Numbered from the stretch's first letter, positions 29,176-40,392 are shown. The stretch is DNA of 64,000 nt from Komagataella phaffii GS115 (GCF_000027005.1 NC_012965.1:1289001-1353000); one strand, 5' to 3'. Notes: generated from the letters alone by a model not told the origin. Numbers and translations: made by a program.

Positions 29176-29928
29176 ATGACGGAGGCCAAATACACGATAA
29201 TACTAGTTCGTCACGGCCAATCTCAATGGAATCGGTTGGACAGGTTCTGTGGATGGGAAGATGTCCACTTGTCCACTGAAGGTGCTCGTCAAGCTGAGTA
29301 CTCTGGTAGATTGATCAGGGAATCTGGTATAATCCCAACAGTTCTGCATACTTCAAGATTGACCAGGTCTTGTCAAACAGGAAACATTATTCTAGAGCAA
29401 TTGAATCGCCAATACATTGATATTTATAGGTCTTGGAGACTGAACGAAAGACATTATGGAGCGCTGCAAGGTCGCTTCAAGTCCGATGTTTTGAAAGAAG
29501 TAGGCAAAGAAAAGTACATGGAATGGCGTCGAGCTTACGAAGGATGCCCTCCTTTGCTAGAAGAAGCCGATCATGATGACCGATACAGGAACGTGGACCG
29601 ATCTGAACTTCCCCGAGGCGAGTCTTTAAAAATGGTTCTGGAACGATTTTTACCCTACGTAAACGACGTATTAGTACCTCTTTTGGAAAAGGATCCTTCT
29701 GAGATACCTCTTCTTTCCGTTCATGGATCCATTGTGCGTGCTCTTATCAAGTATTGGTACAGCATATCCGATGAGGATATTTCGGGTATCAATATTCCCA
29801 ACGCGATACCACTGGTGATTACACTGGATAAGGACTTCAAGCCAGTTGGAGCATACAAATATTTAGATCCGCAGTCAGCCTACGTTGAGGCTAACAAGGT
29901 GGCACACCAGGGATTCGGACAGACTTAA
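29176..29928 (+). CDS. Phosphoglycerate mutase-like protein (dPGM family, divergent)
   Basis: The 250-residue protein is a cofactor-dependent phosphoglycerate mutase homologue. It has the phosphohistidine motif VRHGQSQWN, the WRLNERHYGALQG motif with catalytic Glu, and a second His in SVHGS. The same places in Gpm1 read QSEWN and HGNS, so it departs at two positions in conserved motifs. It may be a Gpm2/3-like paralogue or the only enzyme of this type; the window cannot tell. Gpm1 interconverts 3- and 2-phosphoglycerate in glycolysis. It has a good ATG, and its promoter is shared with the bacterial-type SDR gene. Confidence 0.8.
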   Translation: MTEAKYTIILVRHGQSQWNRLDRFCGWEDVHLSTEGARQAEYSGRLIRESGIIPTVLHTSRLTRSCQTGNIILEQLNRQYIDIYRSWRLNERHYGALQGRFKSDVLKEVGKEKYMEWRRAYEGCPPLLEEADHDDRYRNVDRSELPRGESLKMVLERFLPYVNDVLVPLLEKDPSEIPLLSVHGSIVRALIKYWYSISDEDISGINIPNAIPLVITLDKDFKPVGAYKYLDPQSAYVEANKVAHQGFGQT

Positions 29929-30298
29929 GAAACGAGCAAGGATAGAAACGGAAATGGAGAAACTAGTTTGTGTATATTTTTGTCATCTTCCTTTCCCAAC
30001 GATAAGGAAGTGTAGTGAATGTACGGGCTTTCTCACCCAATAACTCTCGCTGATAACCCAACGGCTCATGAGCGTAAAATTCTGTCTGGCTAATTTGCTC
30101 AATGCTCTATTTTTCCGTTTCTATTATTGATTGTGCATGTGTCTAGTCGCACATGGCGTAGATATCAGTATGGTCCAATTTCTAATGGTTTCGCGCCTCG
30201 CTGTCAAAAGTGGTGTGATTTGAACTTTTACCTATCTGCTTACTTTCTTACTGGATGAGTCTCGTAAACTTCTTCCCTTAAGAAAATTATTTCACAAA
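29929..30298. promoter_or_regulatory. Upstream region of the SREBP-like gene
   Basis: This 370-bp intergenic stretch has several CT-rich tracts near the start of the next gene. I see no coding region, RNA gene or recognisable factor site. Confidence 0.3.
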
Positions 30299-32569
30299 AT
30301 GGTTAATGTGAAGTTTGAAGACTACAGCTCTTTGCTGGAGAGTCTTGATCAGAACATAGATCAGGCAAACCGCCGAGAGGACCCGTTCGCCAAACAGATG
30401 CAGGGAGTCAAACCTAGGCTTTCAACGATGAGCTACTCATCGGCTGGTTCATACACCCCTGACTCATCCCCTGATATGATCTTCAATCAAGAGCAGTATA
30501 ATGAGAACCAGTTCAATGAGAACATGTTCAACAATGATCTATACAGCACTTTATCGGAGCTTCCAGAGCTCTCCAACATGAGTAGCAGCATGAGCGGTAC
30601 GAGTGAAAACAACTCACCCCACTCTACCGAGTTAAACGACTTGGGAATGCTAAATGGGATCAATTTTGGATCCTCTGCAGACACCAACAACACCGTTGGT
30701 TCTTCTGTTAACACAACCATTGGGGACCAAGTCTTGCTTCCCGTGGTGGATATGGAAAGAAATGACGCAATTGCAGCCTCGGCTGCGCATCAATCGATAA
30801 AGGACTCAAAAGTGGCCAAACCAAGAAAGAAGATGAAGTCGTCTCACAATTTGATTGAAAAGAAATACAGGACCAACATCAATTCGAAAATCTTGGAATT
30901 AAGGAATTGTGTCCCAACGTTGAGAATAGTTATTTCGAGGAATGGAGGAGGTAACAGTGGTGATGAATTTAGTAAAGATTACGAGGGACTTGGCTACTCT
31001 GATGATGAATCAAAATTGGATGGACTCCAGCCCGCTCGCAAGTTGAACAAAGCCACCATCTTGGCCAAGTCTGTTGAATACATCAAACACTTGGAATACA
31101 GAAACAGCCTCTTAACTACAGAGAATGAGAAACTGAAAGAGATAATTCAAAACAGCGGTGCTGCGACAGACTCTGGTTCGGGTAACATGATGAACAAGCT
31201 GATAATTGGTTCTTTGGCCTGCTTAGCTGGTGGTTCCACGTTAAACGATATGTCCAACGATAGTAGGTCGTTGATGACTATGCCCATATTTATATTTAAC
31301 TCAAACGAAACCACGCTGGCGTTGAAACCATTACTTGGAATAGTGAAGGGATTCCTAGCTATTTATGTTCTTTATTTGGTTATCGCGCCACTATTCCATA
31401 GCTCAACTGTGTGCATAGAGAAAGATGAAAAGACAATTGCCAATGAAAACAATGAATCACCTGACTGGCCACAAGGTAAACAAGGAGGATTCTTTTCTTT
31501 ACTGGTGAATATTGCAACCAGCGGCCTTTCGGTTGCGTTAAACAGGGACCCATATGCCCCCATGATGCAAGCGTTTTACTTTAAGCAGCTATCATTGTAT
31601 GGAAATGGATCGTCTCTAGCATCCTATATTGCTGCATCATACTGGAGATGTGCTCGCCAGTCCCGCAACCAAATTCCAGCAACTGACTCAAAGTCACAAT
31701 ATCTATTGGAGAACTTTGAATACGCTCAAGTGTTTGAAATCAAATCAATGAACACATTGTTGGCCAAGTATCCAAATTTGAAGTTGAATAGAACACATTT
31801 TGTGGAACAAGTCTCTAAATTGTTATGTGATTCCTTGCTTGAGAATTGCATTCATAAGATGATTGAATTGGAAGCACTCAAATTGCAGAAGAAGGAGCAA
31901 CTAGCTGCTGACGATACCGAGCAGGAGGAGCAAACAGAACGAACAATTTCTGAATTCCAAGAACAAAGAGATCAATATCTTAAACATGCTTCACAGCTCT
32001 CATCCACTAATGAGCAATTGCTGAAATGCAAATTGATCAAGTGTATGATTGACACATCTTTGGAAAACTTGCAGGAATGTGGTCGACTGATTCAAACTTT
32101 TACATCCAACAAGCTATCCAAGGATCTGGTAGCATGCTTTACTTGTTGTATCATTTGTGCATTATCCGAAGGCTCTCCTAGCATTGAACAAGTCAATTTG
32201 TTTATTGACAGACTCAATCTTCCTAACTATACCAACGTTTACGTGAAGAACACAAAGGTGTCATTGCTGCTTTACGTTTCCCTGTTAACAATGGTTAACT
32301 CCCTACCTGACAGCACATATAGTCAACGTTTCGTACAGGTTGACTCCGATAGTGACGAGGAAGACGCATTAGATTCAGATTCTGTGGGATCTGGGTCCTA
32401 TGACAACCACTTGGTCAGAGATAAGCTAACGAATATTCTTAGTAACCTGAGAATCATTACGGGTACACCTAAATCTAAGAACGATTTGGCTATTATCGAG
32501 TCGACTACTCTGAAGAGTATTCTCATAGATGGGTTGGTCAGTAGGATAAACCTTCTAGATCATGCCTGA
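30299..32569 (+). CDS. SREBP-like bHLH transcription factor with membrane segments (Sre1/Cph2/Hms1 family)
   Basis: The 756-residue protein has an Asn/Ser-rich acidic N-terminus and a bHLH at about 181-268 (HNLIEKKYRTNINSKI ... LNKATILAKSVEYIKHLE). Y190 replaces the usual Arg, the SREBP hallmark that permits binding to sterol elements. The loop is enlarged to more than 40 residues and contains acidic/Gly tracts. After the leucine-zipper-like stretch come hydrophobic segments at about 299-312 and 346-367, so the factor may be ER-anchored and released by proteolysis. A long C-terminal helical domain follows. Family relatives are Cph2, Hms1 and Sre1; which is orthologous is not clear. Confidence 0.82.
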   Translation: MVNVKFEDYSSLLESLDQNIDQANRREDPFAKQMQGVKPRLSTMSYSSAGSYTPDSSPDMIFNQEQYNENQFNENMFNNDLYSTLSELPELSNMSSSMSGTSENNSPHSTELNDLGMLNGINFGSSADTNNTVGSSVNTTIGDQVLLPVVDMERNDAIAASAAHQSIKDSKVAKPRKKMKSSHNLIEKKYRTNINSKILELRNCVPTLRIVISRNGGGNSGDEFSKDYEGLGYSDDESKLDGLQPARKLNKATILAKSVEYIKHLEYRNSLLTTENEKLKEIIQNSGAATDSGSGNMMNKLIIGSLACLAGGSTLNDMSNDSRSLMTMPIFIFNSNETTLALKPLLGIVKGFLAIYVLYLVIAPLFHSSTVCIEKDEKTIANENNESPDWPQGKQGGFFSLLVNIATSGLSVALNRDPYAPMMQAFYFKQLSLYGNGSSLASYIAASYWRCARQSRNQIPATDSKSQYLLENFEYAQVFEIKSMNTLLAKYPNLKLNRTHFVEQVSKLLCDSLLENCIHKMIELEALKLQKKEQLAADDTEQEEQTERTISEFQEQRDQYLKHASQLSSTNEQLLKCKLIKCMIDTSLENLQECGRLIQTFTSNKLSKDLVACFTCCIICALSEGSPSIEQVNLFIDRLNLPNYTNVYVKNTKVSLLLYVSLLTMVNSLPDSTYSQRFVQVDSDSDEEDALDSDSVGSGSYDNHLVRDKLTNILSNLRIITGTPKSKNDLAIIESTTLKSILIDGLVSRINLLDHA

Positions 32570-32823
32570 AGTTATAATGTGTAGAATAAGGATAAGTATG
32601 GATAATATACTGGGCGAAATTGGGACATTATCTGTTGTGTAAAGTTTGGCCGTCTCGGTTTATTCCAACGGTTTTCGGGATTGTCTAATGAATTATGCAC
32701 TTTTTCCTTTTTCCTCCTTCGAGTGTTCATTTCGCGAAACTTCACTGTTGAGAGTGGCTTCGTCAAATCTATCCAGAGTTGCAATCAACATTTACCTTTT
32801 CTTTCCTTTGTTCATTGTCCAGA

Positions 32824-35800
32824 ATGTACAATCCATATGGAAATGGGGGTTACGGGAATGGAATCCCACAATTCCAGCAGAATGTTTATCAAGGACAGCA
32901 GCAGCCCCAGCAGCAGCCTCAACAACAGGCTCAGCAACAGGCCCAGTTCCAACAACCGCAGCCCACTGGTTTTCAACCCTCTTCCTCCTTTGGTGTAGGC
33001 TTGGTGGCTCAACAAACTGGAATTCAGCCTCAGGGTTTGCAAAACAATCCAGCTATGTTTCAACAGCAGCAATTTCAGCCGGGTCTGCAGTCTCAACAAA
33101 CCGGATTTAACGCTCAAGTTATTCAAAGTCAGCCAACAGGTTATTCTCAACCAACCTCATCGGCTGCTCCAACTCAAAAAGGGCATGAACTGAAGATTCC
33201 TGCTATTAGACTGTCTTTCATTACTCAACAGGACCAAGAGAAATTTGAACAATTGTTCAAGTCTTCTGTTCCTCCTGGTGAAAATGCCATTGATGGCTCA
33301 ACAGCAAGGGACATCCTCCTCCGATCCAACATTCCTTCCTCGCAATTGGCCGAGATTTGGACATTATCTGATACTACTCGTTCAGGTAAACTGCTCTTTC
33401 CAGAATTTGCTCTGGCGCTGCATCTTTGTAATGTTGTCTTGCGAGGTGAGAACTTACCGTTTGAGTTGCCAACGACACTGAAAAATGAAGTTTCAAGTTT
33501 TGTGGATGTTATCAGTTTTGGTGTAGGTGAAGAAGATGACACTCAGAATAACAATACACCTTTTAGTAACGATCTACTGTCTTCAGCGCAAACGAGCCAA
33601 CAGAATCAACAAAACCAACCATTGTCTTTTCAGCAAACTGGATTTCAATCATCTAATCAAGTGCCACAACTTCCACAAACAAGTTTTGGAAATATAGGAA
33701 TACAATCCCAGCCTACTGGACTACAGCCCGTGCCTGCGCAGAAAACGGGTAGTTTAGTACCTGTAGTAACTGGGGGGCTATCAGCACAACAAACTGGATT
33801 TCGACCACTTCAATCTCAATCAACTGGCTATCAGCCACCATTACAGAACCAGACAACTGGTTACCAACTACCATTACAGAACCAAACGACTGGCTATCAG
33901 CCACCATTGCAGAACCAAACGACTGGCTATCAGCCACCATTGCAGAACCAGACAACTGGATATCAGCAACCACTGCAGAACCAAACAACTGGATATCAGG
34001 CACCGCTTCAATCTCAAACAACCGGCTATAAGCCACTACAGGCCCAAACAACTGGGTTTCAGCCTCCATTGCAGAACCAAACCACAGGTTATCAACAGCC
34101 TCTACAAAGTCAGAACACAGGCTTCCAACAGCCTCTACAGTCCCAGACAACAGGCTATCAGCCATTGCAATCTCAAACCACCGGATATCAGCAGCCCCTA
34201 CAGTCTCAGCTTACCGGCTTTCAACAGTCTCTGCAATCCCAACCAACAGGTTTGCAACCGATGCCGACCGGAAAACCAGGTCAATGGGGATTTGTTGCCA
34301 CACCAACTGGTGGGCTCCCAGGCCTAGATATGATGCAGTCGCATTTCATGCCTAACTCTTCCACTCAGCTTTCGCAACTCCAACAACCAATGAATGCTCA
34401 AAGTAACACAAATGTTCCATGGGCAATCACAAAGAATGAGAAGCAAATATATGATAAGATTTTCAAAGAATGGGATCAAGATCATAAAGGCTACATTGAT
34501 GGTCCTAGTGCAATTTCGATTTTTGGCAAGTCAGGCCTTGCGAGACAAGATTTGGAGAAGATTTGGAATTTAGCAGACCAAAATAACAGGGGAAAGTTGA
34601 ATAAGGACGAATTTGCAGTTGCAATGCACTTAGTTTATAGAAGATTGAACGGATTAGACATTCCTAATGTTCTTCCGCCTGAGCTAATCCCTCCCTCATC
34701 CAAGATCTTGAAGGAGAGTCTAAATGATATGAAAAGTAAATTTAGACAATCAAACTTTGGAAGCTCTTCTAATAATTTATCAAAATCTGGAAGAGATGGA
34801 ACCCGATTCAAGAACAATGATGACGATTTTGGGTATGTTAGTAGAGCAAGGCACAGTTCGAAAAAGAGGCTGTATCGGATGAACGCCAGCAAGACCATTC
34901 CAAGAAGAAACTCTCAATCCCGGAATTAAAGAAGCTGGTTCATGAGAAACAAATCATCCTGGATGCTTACGACTCGCAAGATACTGATGTACAGAAGCAA
35001 TCTGATCAACTTACCCAAAAGACAGGCCATGATATAGAGATTCTTAAAGCTAAGATCAAGAACATACAATCTGAACTGAATGAAAAGCAGCCATTTGACT
35101 CGAATGCTCCTGGTTTATCGAAGCGTGATTTGAGGCAAAGAATCGATTCACTTTCTGATAAAGTTTCGCACATAATGGACCAGATATTTAATGTGGAAGA
35201 ACAAATTCAGAACGCTAAAATTGAACAAGCTAGGCTACGCATTGAGGAGGAAAACCCATCTGGAGTCGAACTTAAAGGTACAGGACCAAATGGTATAATT
35301 ACGGAGTCAGATAAGCGCCATGCAAAGTCCCGCGCCATATTGAAATCTCGTATGGCTTCACTTACGGGTAAGACAGCTCCAGATATCAATGCGTTTGAAG
35401 CAAATGAGGAGAAGTTGGCTGAGGAAGTTGTACGCATTAAGGCTCAAACCACAGAAGGCAGGTCTTTGATTGAAGATGTGCAAAACTCGATCAAGGATCT
35501 GAAAGATTCTGCATTGAACTCCCTGGAGGAATCTGTCAGCTCAGAAGTTGGCTTTGAGAAATGGGAAAAAGGACAAGGTGTATCTTCGAAGGAAGTCAAA
35601 GAACTGATCAAGCTACTCAATGACTCGAAACCTAAGGTGGCACCAGTTTCTGTTAAGCAGGATGTTGTTGCTGAGCAAGCACCATCCAAGGTGGCCTCAG
35701 TGCCAGTCTCCCAAGAATCTACTGGATCCAGCAGTGTTGCCTCTGAACCACATGGGACTCCGGATTCTTATTCTTCCTACAAGAACCCTGCAGATAGAGC

Positions 35801-37397
35801 AAAGTATATTAAAGAGCAAGCTGAGAAAAGAATGAATGAAAGGCTGCAAAAGCTCGGAATTTCAAGAAAAGCAAAGAGTTCTTCATCTCCACCAGTGAAC
35901 CAATCTTCCCCACACGACAAAGCTGCCCAGTCACCTATCCGTTCCCCAGTAGGTAATGCTCAAACTTCAGAAGTTATCAAGAAACCAACTGCGACCAGTT
36001 CAGACAACAACGCGGAGCGTCTTCCCGAAAAAGAGACCCCGGCAAAGGAAACTGTATCGGCAAAGAATCCTGAATACAAAGAGGAATCTAGCGATGACGA
36101 CAATGACGAAGAATTGAGGAAACTAATGGAGGAGAAGGCAAGACTGGAAGAACAGCATAAGCAGAAGAAGTTGAAAAAGAAACAGGAGAGAGAAGCAAAA
36201 CTGGCTGAACTTAGGAAACAAATGGAAGAAATGAGGAAGGCTGAAGAATCAGATGATAGTTGGGATGAAAAGACCCCCTCTCAAGTTCCAACCCAACCTC
36301 CTCCTCGTGAAACTCCGGCGCAAGTCCCTGTAGTGAATATTGACTCAGTTAAATCAGTACCCGAGAAGCCCAAAGAAATAGTTAGGGAACCAGTCCCTGT
36401 CGTACGTTCTGCTACTTCAAGCGAGCATAATCCATTTTCCAAACCATCAACAGACACTGCAACTCCAATTCAAGTGGCCTCTTCAAATCCATTTTTCAAG
36501 CCCCAACAATCAGAACCAGTTGTGGATCCAGTTAAGATTGAGGCCCAACGATTGGCTCAACGAGGTGCAGTTGCTAATGACGACGATGACGATTGGGGTG
36601 ATTCAGATGGCAACGATTCTAGTGAGGGTGAAGCACCTACTAGAAATTCAGGACCAGCACATTTAGCAAGTTTATTGTTCCGAAATGGTAGCCTTCCTAA
36701 AGTTCCTACCACAGAAAGCTCTTCTGAAAAGAGAGAGGTTCCTGCTTCATCACAATCCTCGACACTAAATTTGCAACCAGAATCACAAGCACAGCCTACT
36801 AAAATTGAGACATCAAAAGCTGGAAGCTCTGATTCCGATTCTGACTCTCAGTTTGGAACGCCAACTTCTGGAGCAGCAGATGACACTTTCTCACCTCCTC
36901 CTATCCCGGAAGCACCACCAGTTCCCCAAGCGCCACCAATTCCTCAAGGCATCGCACCTCCTCCTGTCCCTCAAACTTCGGCAGGTTCATTTAGTCCCCA
37001 GATTGAAGCTTCACCAGCTCAACCTGGAATAGTGACTAACCATTCTGGAAGTAGTGTGCCTCCTGTTCCGCAAACAAGCGTTCCAGCAGCACCCCCTTCG
37101 GCACCTCCTCTGCCACAGACGAGTGCACCTCCAGCACCTCCTGCTCCGCCCATACCACAGACGAGTGCGCCTCCAGCGCCTCCAGCACCTCCTGCTCCGC
37201 CCATACCACAGATGAGTGCACCTCCAGCACCTCCAACACCACAAATTGCTGCTCCATCTGCTCCCACTCCACCGGCCACTCTTGGAGGTGGACTGTCTGC
37301 TCTTTTGGGGGAAATCCAAGGAGGAAAAGCCCTCAGGAAAGTTGACCCCAGTAGTCAGCACATCAGCGAAGGCACAACTGTTGGTAGGGTATTATAG
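32824..37397 (+). CDS. PAN1: Pan1, endocytic actin-patch scaffold (frameshifted in this sequence)
   Basis: Two ORFs (to 34929 and from 35130) form one Pan1. The N-half has a Gln-rich start, EH domain 1 (about residues 135-225), fourteen LQxQxTG repeats and EH domain 2 (about 535-625). In the other frame the coding continues without stop from 34860 (KLVHEKQIILDAYDSQD) through a coiled coil, acidic DDDDDWGDSD, a proline-rich tail and a C-terminal WH2-like ALLGEIQGGKALRKV. The frame changes at the A5 run at 34861-34865. One extra A yields 1524 residues, near yeast Pan1 (1480). Pan1 activates Arp2/3 at endocytic sites and is switched off by Prk1 phosphorylating LxxQxTG threonines. I chose ATG 32824 (MYNPYGNGG). 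Confidence 0.93.
33809..34251 (+). repeat. Tandem LQxQxTG-coding repeats in PAN1
   Basis: Fourteen near-contiguous copies of a 30-36-nt unit encode variants of QPPLQNQTTGY. Each has the Prk1/Ark1 target pattern LxxQxTG. Four to five consecutive copies are almost identical at the DNA level (33840-33990), suggesting recent duplication, and such tracts could be miscounted in assembly. Confidence 0.9.
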
Positions 37398-37518
37398 ATT
37401 TATATGCTAAGGTAAACTAATTGATTATGTCAGCTCAAGTAAGTTTCTGGATCTTCTTTCGCGGATCTTATATCAGAATTGAAGCCTGTTTTGTTACATA
37501 TCAAAGTCATAATCTTCA

Positions 37519-39138
37519 ATGGTGAAGCCTCCATGTAAATTTTACCAACAAGGACGCTGTAATAAAGGAAATGCATGTAACTTTTCTCATATATTGACCA
37601 ACAATAGTTCAACATTGAACGCAAAAGTTCAAGAAATCGAGAATGATTTGGGAGATACGAGCAACTTCCAACTGACACCCCTCTGTTCCTCCCTGGGCTA
37701 CGGTACTGTCAGCCTCATTCCCAATAGAGACTACTCATTTGAGGAACTTCGTTTGGAATTTTACCAGCAAAGGGATATTAATCGTTTGGATTTATACCAG
37801 CACATGCTAAATGCTAGGAAACTAGATATGGACAGGTGCCTGCAAACAGTTAGATCTGATACTCAAAGGGCAGCGAGATATGTACTGGAGTCTAAGGAAA
37901 ATAACTCATTGAGTCCTATTATTAATTGGGAAGTCAACTTGACGGATGGTCGCTCCACTTCTTGGGGTCAGAATCAGAATCAGCACAGAGGTGGAGGAAT
38001 CTTTGGAAATTTTTCAGCTGCTACTAATAACAACAATGTCGCTGCAAACCCATTTGGGGCATCTGCTGCTAGCAGCTCACTTGCAACAAAAAATACAGGA
38101 GCTTTTGGCGCATTTGGTGGAGCAGCAAATGCGACTTCATCTGCTTTTGGAGCTGCTGCCCGCACTACAAATAGTGCATTCGGCTCCACAAGTTTTGACA
38201 GTTCAAATAAAAACGCTGCATTTGGGGGACAATCATTTGGCAAATCTGCCTTTGGAGGAACTTCAGGGGGTTCTGGAGCATTTGGCGCTTTTGCAAAAGC
38301 TGCGAATCCGGTAAACCCTGGTAACTCAACAAATACGAGTGCCTTTCGTGCATCTGCAACGGGGAATCCTAATCCTTCGTTTGGATCCTCTGGATTTGGG
38401 TCGTCTGGATTTGGTAACACTCAATCTCCCGCTTTTGGATCCACTGGGTTTGGGAGTAGTGGATCTCCGGCTTTTGGCTCTACTGGGTTTGGGAGCACTG
38501 GATCCTCAGCCTTTGGCTCTACTGGGTTCGGAAGTACTGGAGCTCCGGCTTTTGGTTCTACTGGGTTTGGCAGTCCTGCCAAATCTCCTTTCGCTGTGGC
38601 GGCTGGAACCACAGCACAACCGTCAACGTCGAATAGTCAAAATGCTTTCGGCTCCAAAGCTTCTCCATTTGCATCGACAACTGCTCAACCTCAGACAGAG
38701 TCATTTAACTCCGGTTCTCCATTTGGAAGCATCGCAAATAAAAACAATGCATTCAGTTCGGCGCCAGCGGTAGCGTCCAGCTCTTCTCCTTTTGGTTCTA
38801 CAACGGACCAGAATCCTTTCGCCCAACCTACAAACAATAATAATGTATTTGGATCTAATCCACAGCATTCAGCATTTGCGAACTCACCAGCAATCACATC
38901 TTCTCAAAATCAGAAGACGGCATTTAGCGCCCAACCGCAGCAAAACTCGTTTGGAGGCACCTCATCGTTCAATGGTTCTAATACTCTAAACCTTCAATCT
39001 CCGTCTACCAACCCAACTGGACCAAAACACGTTTACACAGATCAAGAGACATTACCAGCAGAGACTTTGAGATTATTTAAAGAAGCGTTTAGACTCGGGA
39101 CTGTACCAGAATGTCCACCACCGATTGAATTATGTTAA
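37519..39138 (+). CDS. NUP42: Nup42-like FG nucleoporin with CCCH zinc finger
   Basis: The 539-residue protein starts MVKPPCKFYQQGRCNKGNAC, a CCCH zinc finger, followed by a helical region. A long FG/GFG-repeat domain (about residues 165-480; motifs FGxxxFG, GFGSTG) comes next. The C-terminal end FKEAFRLGTVPECPPP is the Gle1-binding tail known from Nup42 and human NUPL2 (hCG1). It would sit on the cytoplasmic face of the pore and stimulate mRNA export with Gle1 and Dbp5. It is longer than S. cerevisiae Nup42 (430). A run of tandem FGSTGFGS units lies at about 38385-38580. Confidence 0.88.
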   Translation: MVKPPCKFYQQGRCNKGNACNFSHILTNNSSTLNAKVQEIENDLGDTSNFQLTPLCSSLGYGTVSLIPNRDYSFEELRLEFYQQRDINRLDLYQHMLNARKLDMDRCLQTVRSDTQRAARYVLESKENNSLSPIINWEVNLTDGRSTSWGQNQNQHRGGGIFGNFSAATNNNNVAANPFGASAASSSLATKNTGAFGAFGGAANATSSAFGAAARTTNSAFGSTSFDSSNKNAAFGGQSFGKSAFGGTSGGSGAFGAFAKAANPVNPGNSTNTSAFRASATGNPNPSFGSSGFGSSGFGNTQSPAFGSTGFGSSGSPAFGSTGFGSTGSSAFGSTGFGSTGAPAFGSTGFGSPAKSPFAVAAGTTAQPSTSNSQNAFGSKASPFASTTAQPQTESFNSGSPFGSIANKNNAFSSAPAVASSSSPFGSTTDQNPFAQPTNNNNVFGSNPQHSAFANSPAITSSQNQKTAFSAQPQQNSFGGTSSFNGSNTLNLQSPSTNPTGPKHVYTDQETLPAETLRLFKEAFRLGTVPECPPPIELC

Positions 39139-39170
39139 TAATACGAAAATACAGCTTTAACTACGTACGA

Positions 39171-39875
39171 TTATAGCAAGAGTGCGGCAGCGGCACCAAT
39201 AGCACCAACGATACCTGCACCATATTGAAGTTTAGCAGCACCGTCTGTAGCTGAGGTAGTTTCACCCTCAGTCGTAGTGCCGGAGCTAGTTGATCCTGAA
39301 CCGGTTGTGGAACTTGAAGTCGAATTTGATGATGCTGAAGTTGTTGAGTTGGAACTATTATTGCTGGTTGCAACCCCGGTTTCAGATACAGGATAGGTGG
39401 TCAAGGAAAGGGCGGCTAATGTGGCTGAAATTTGAGCGGAGACTCTGGCTGTAGCAGAAGAAGCCACTTCAGAACATAGAGTTCCAGTTGGAAGAGTAGT
39501 GTGACCACACTCTTCCAAAGGAGCGACCAAATACTTTCCGTAGTCGGCCCACAAGCACCATCCACATTCCAAACATGGCTCAACTAATTCTTCAAACCCA
39601 CCTTGGTCTGTACAGAGACAGTCTGTGTCCCAAGGACCAAAATCAACACCAGGAGCATTTGAATCAGGAGCACATGCTCTGGCCGCAAGGATCATGTAAC
39701 CACAAGACTCGTGGCAACTGAAAGAGGCCAAATCCTCTTGAGCAAGAGCTTGGGCCATAGCTTCAGCGATAGGAGCTGGGAGGGCAGCTGCAAGGGCCTC
39801 AGCATCGGCCTTAGGAGCAGCATTAGCCAGTGCCAGACTGGAAACGATTGACAAAATCAAAGATCTGGATTGCAT
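39171..39875 (-). CDS. Secreted, probably GPI-anchored Cys-rich wall protein
   Basis: This is a 234-residue protein. It has a signal peptide (about 1-19), then an acidic/Ala-rich pro-like stretch. A cysteine-rich domain with about ten cysteines follows (SCHESCGYMILAARACAP, CLCTDQGG, CLECGWCLW). A Ser/Thr/Asn-rich linker leads to a C-terminal hydrophobic tail after a Gly-Ala-Ala stretch, the usual pattern for GPI attachment. It resembles fungal CFEM-like surface proteins, though spacing of the cysteines does not clearly match CFEM. Ligand or role is unknown. A TATATATA box lies about 60 bp upstream. Confidence 0.8.
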   Translation of the reverse strand: MQSRSLILSIVSSLALANAAPKADAEALAAALPAPIAEAMAQALAQEDLASFSCHESCGYMILAARACAPDSNAPGVDFGPWDTDCLCTDQGGFEELVEPCLECGWCLWADYGKYLVAPLEECGHTTLPTGTLCSEVASSATARVSAQISATLAALSLTTYPVSETGVATSNNSSNSTTSASSNSTSSSTTGSGSTSSGTTTEGETTSATDGAAKLQYGAGIVGAIGAAAALLL

Positions 39876-40392
39876 GATTTATGGCTTATTGATTAAGTTT
39901 ACAGGAAATTTTCACCCACCCGAACTGGCTGTCTATATATACATATGTATCGGGGTTTTTTTAATTACTACTCCTAACCCCATCTGGAATAATTTAAAGG
40001 ACTTTTCGGCTCTAGTGTGCTCAAAAATTCAGGGATCTGGGGTCACGTGTAGCATAAAATTGGTTTGAAGACTATTATATGCCTTCCAAAGGTAGCCTTT
40101 TGTGTGGGACAAAGAAACGAAAAACGAGAACGAATAAAAGGCGAGGATCCCGAAAAATGGACGCGCAGGGGCCTCATGTGTGCCAAAAGCTGTTGACAAC
40201 ACAATATGCGAGTTCTCTTGGCTAAACAGCATTTCAATCTTAAAAGCTGTAGCTTACTCAGAAACATGTGAAGTTAATGAAATGAAATATCACCTACGAT
40301 TTCTGGAGAATAATTGAATCTAATCTTCAACGTTCATGCACTCTTCTGCATACGAGCAAAGAAAAAGCCGTAGAAGGACTGTTTGGACCGTG
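39876..40392. promoter_or_regulatory. Promoter of the GPI wall protein
   Basis: This 517-bp region lies upstream of the minus-strand wall-protein gene. It contains a TATATATA box (39934-39941), about 60 bp before the ATG, and a CACGTG E-box (40044-40049). The distal part also carries the 3' end of GEM1. No gene is seen. Confidence 0.5.
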
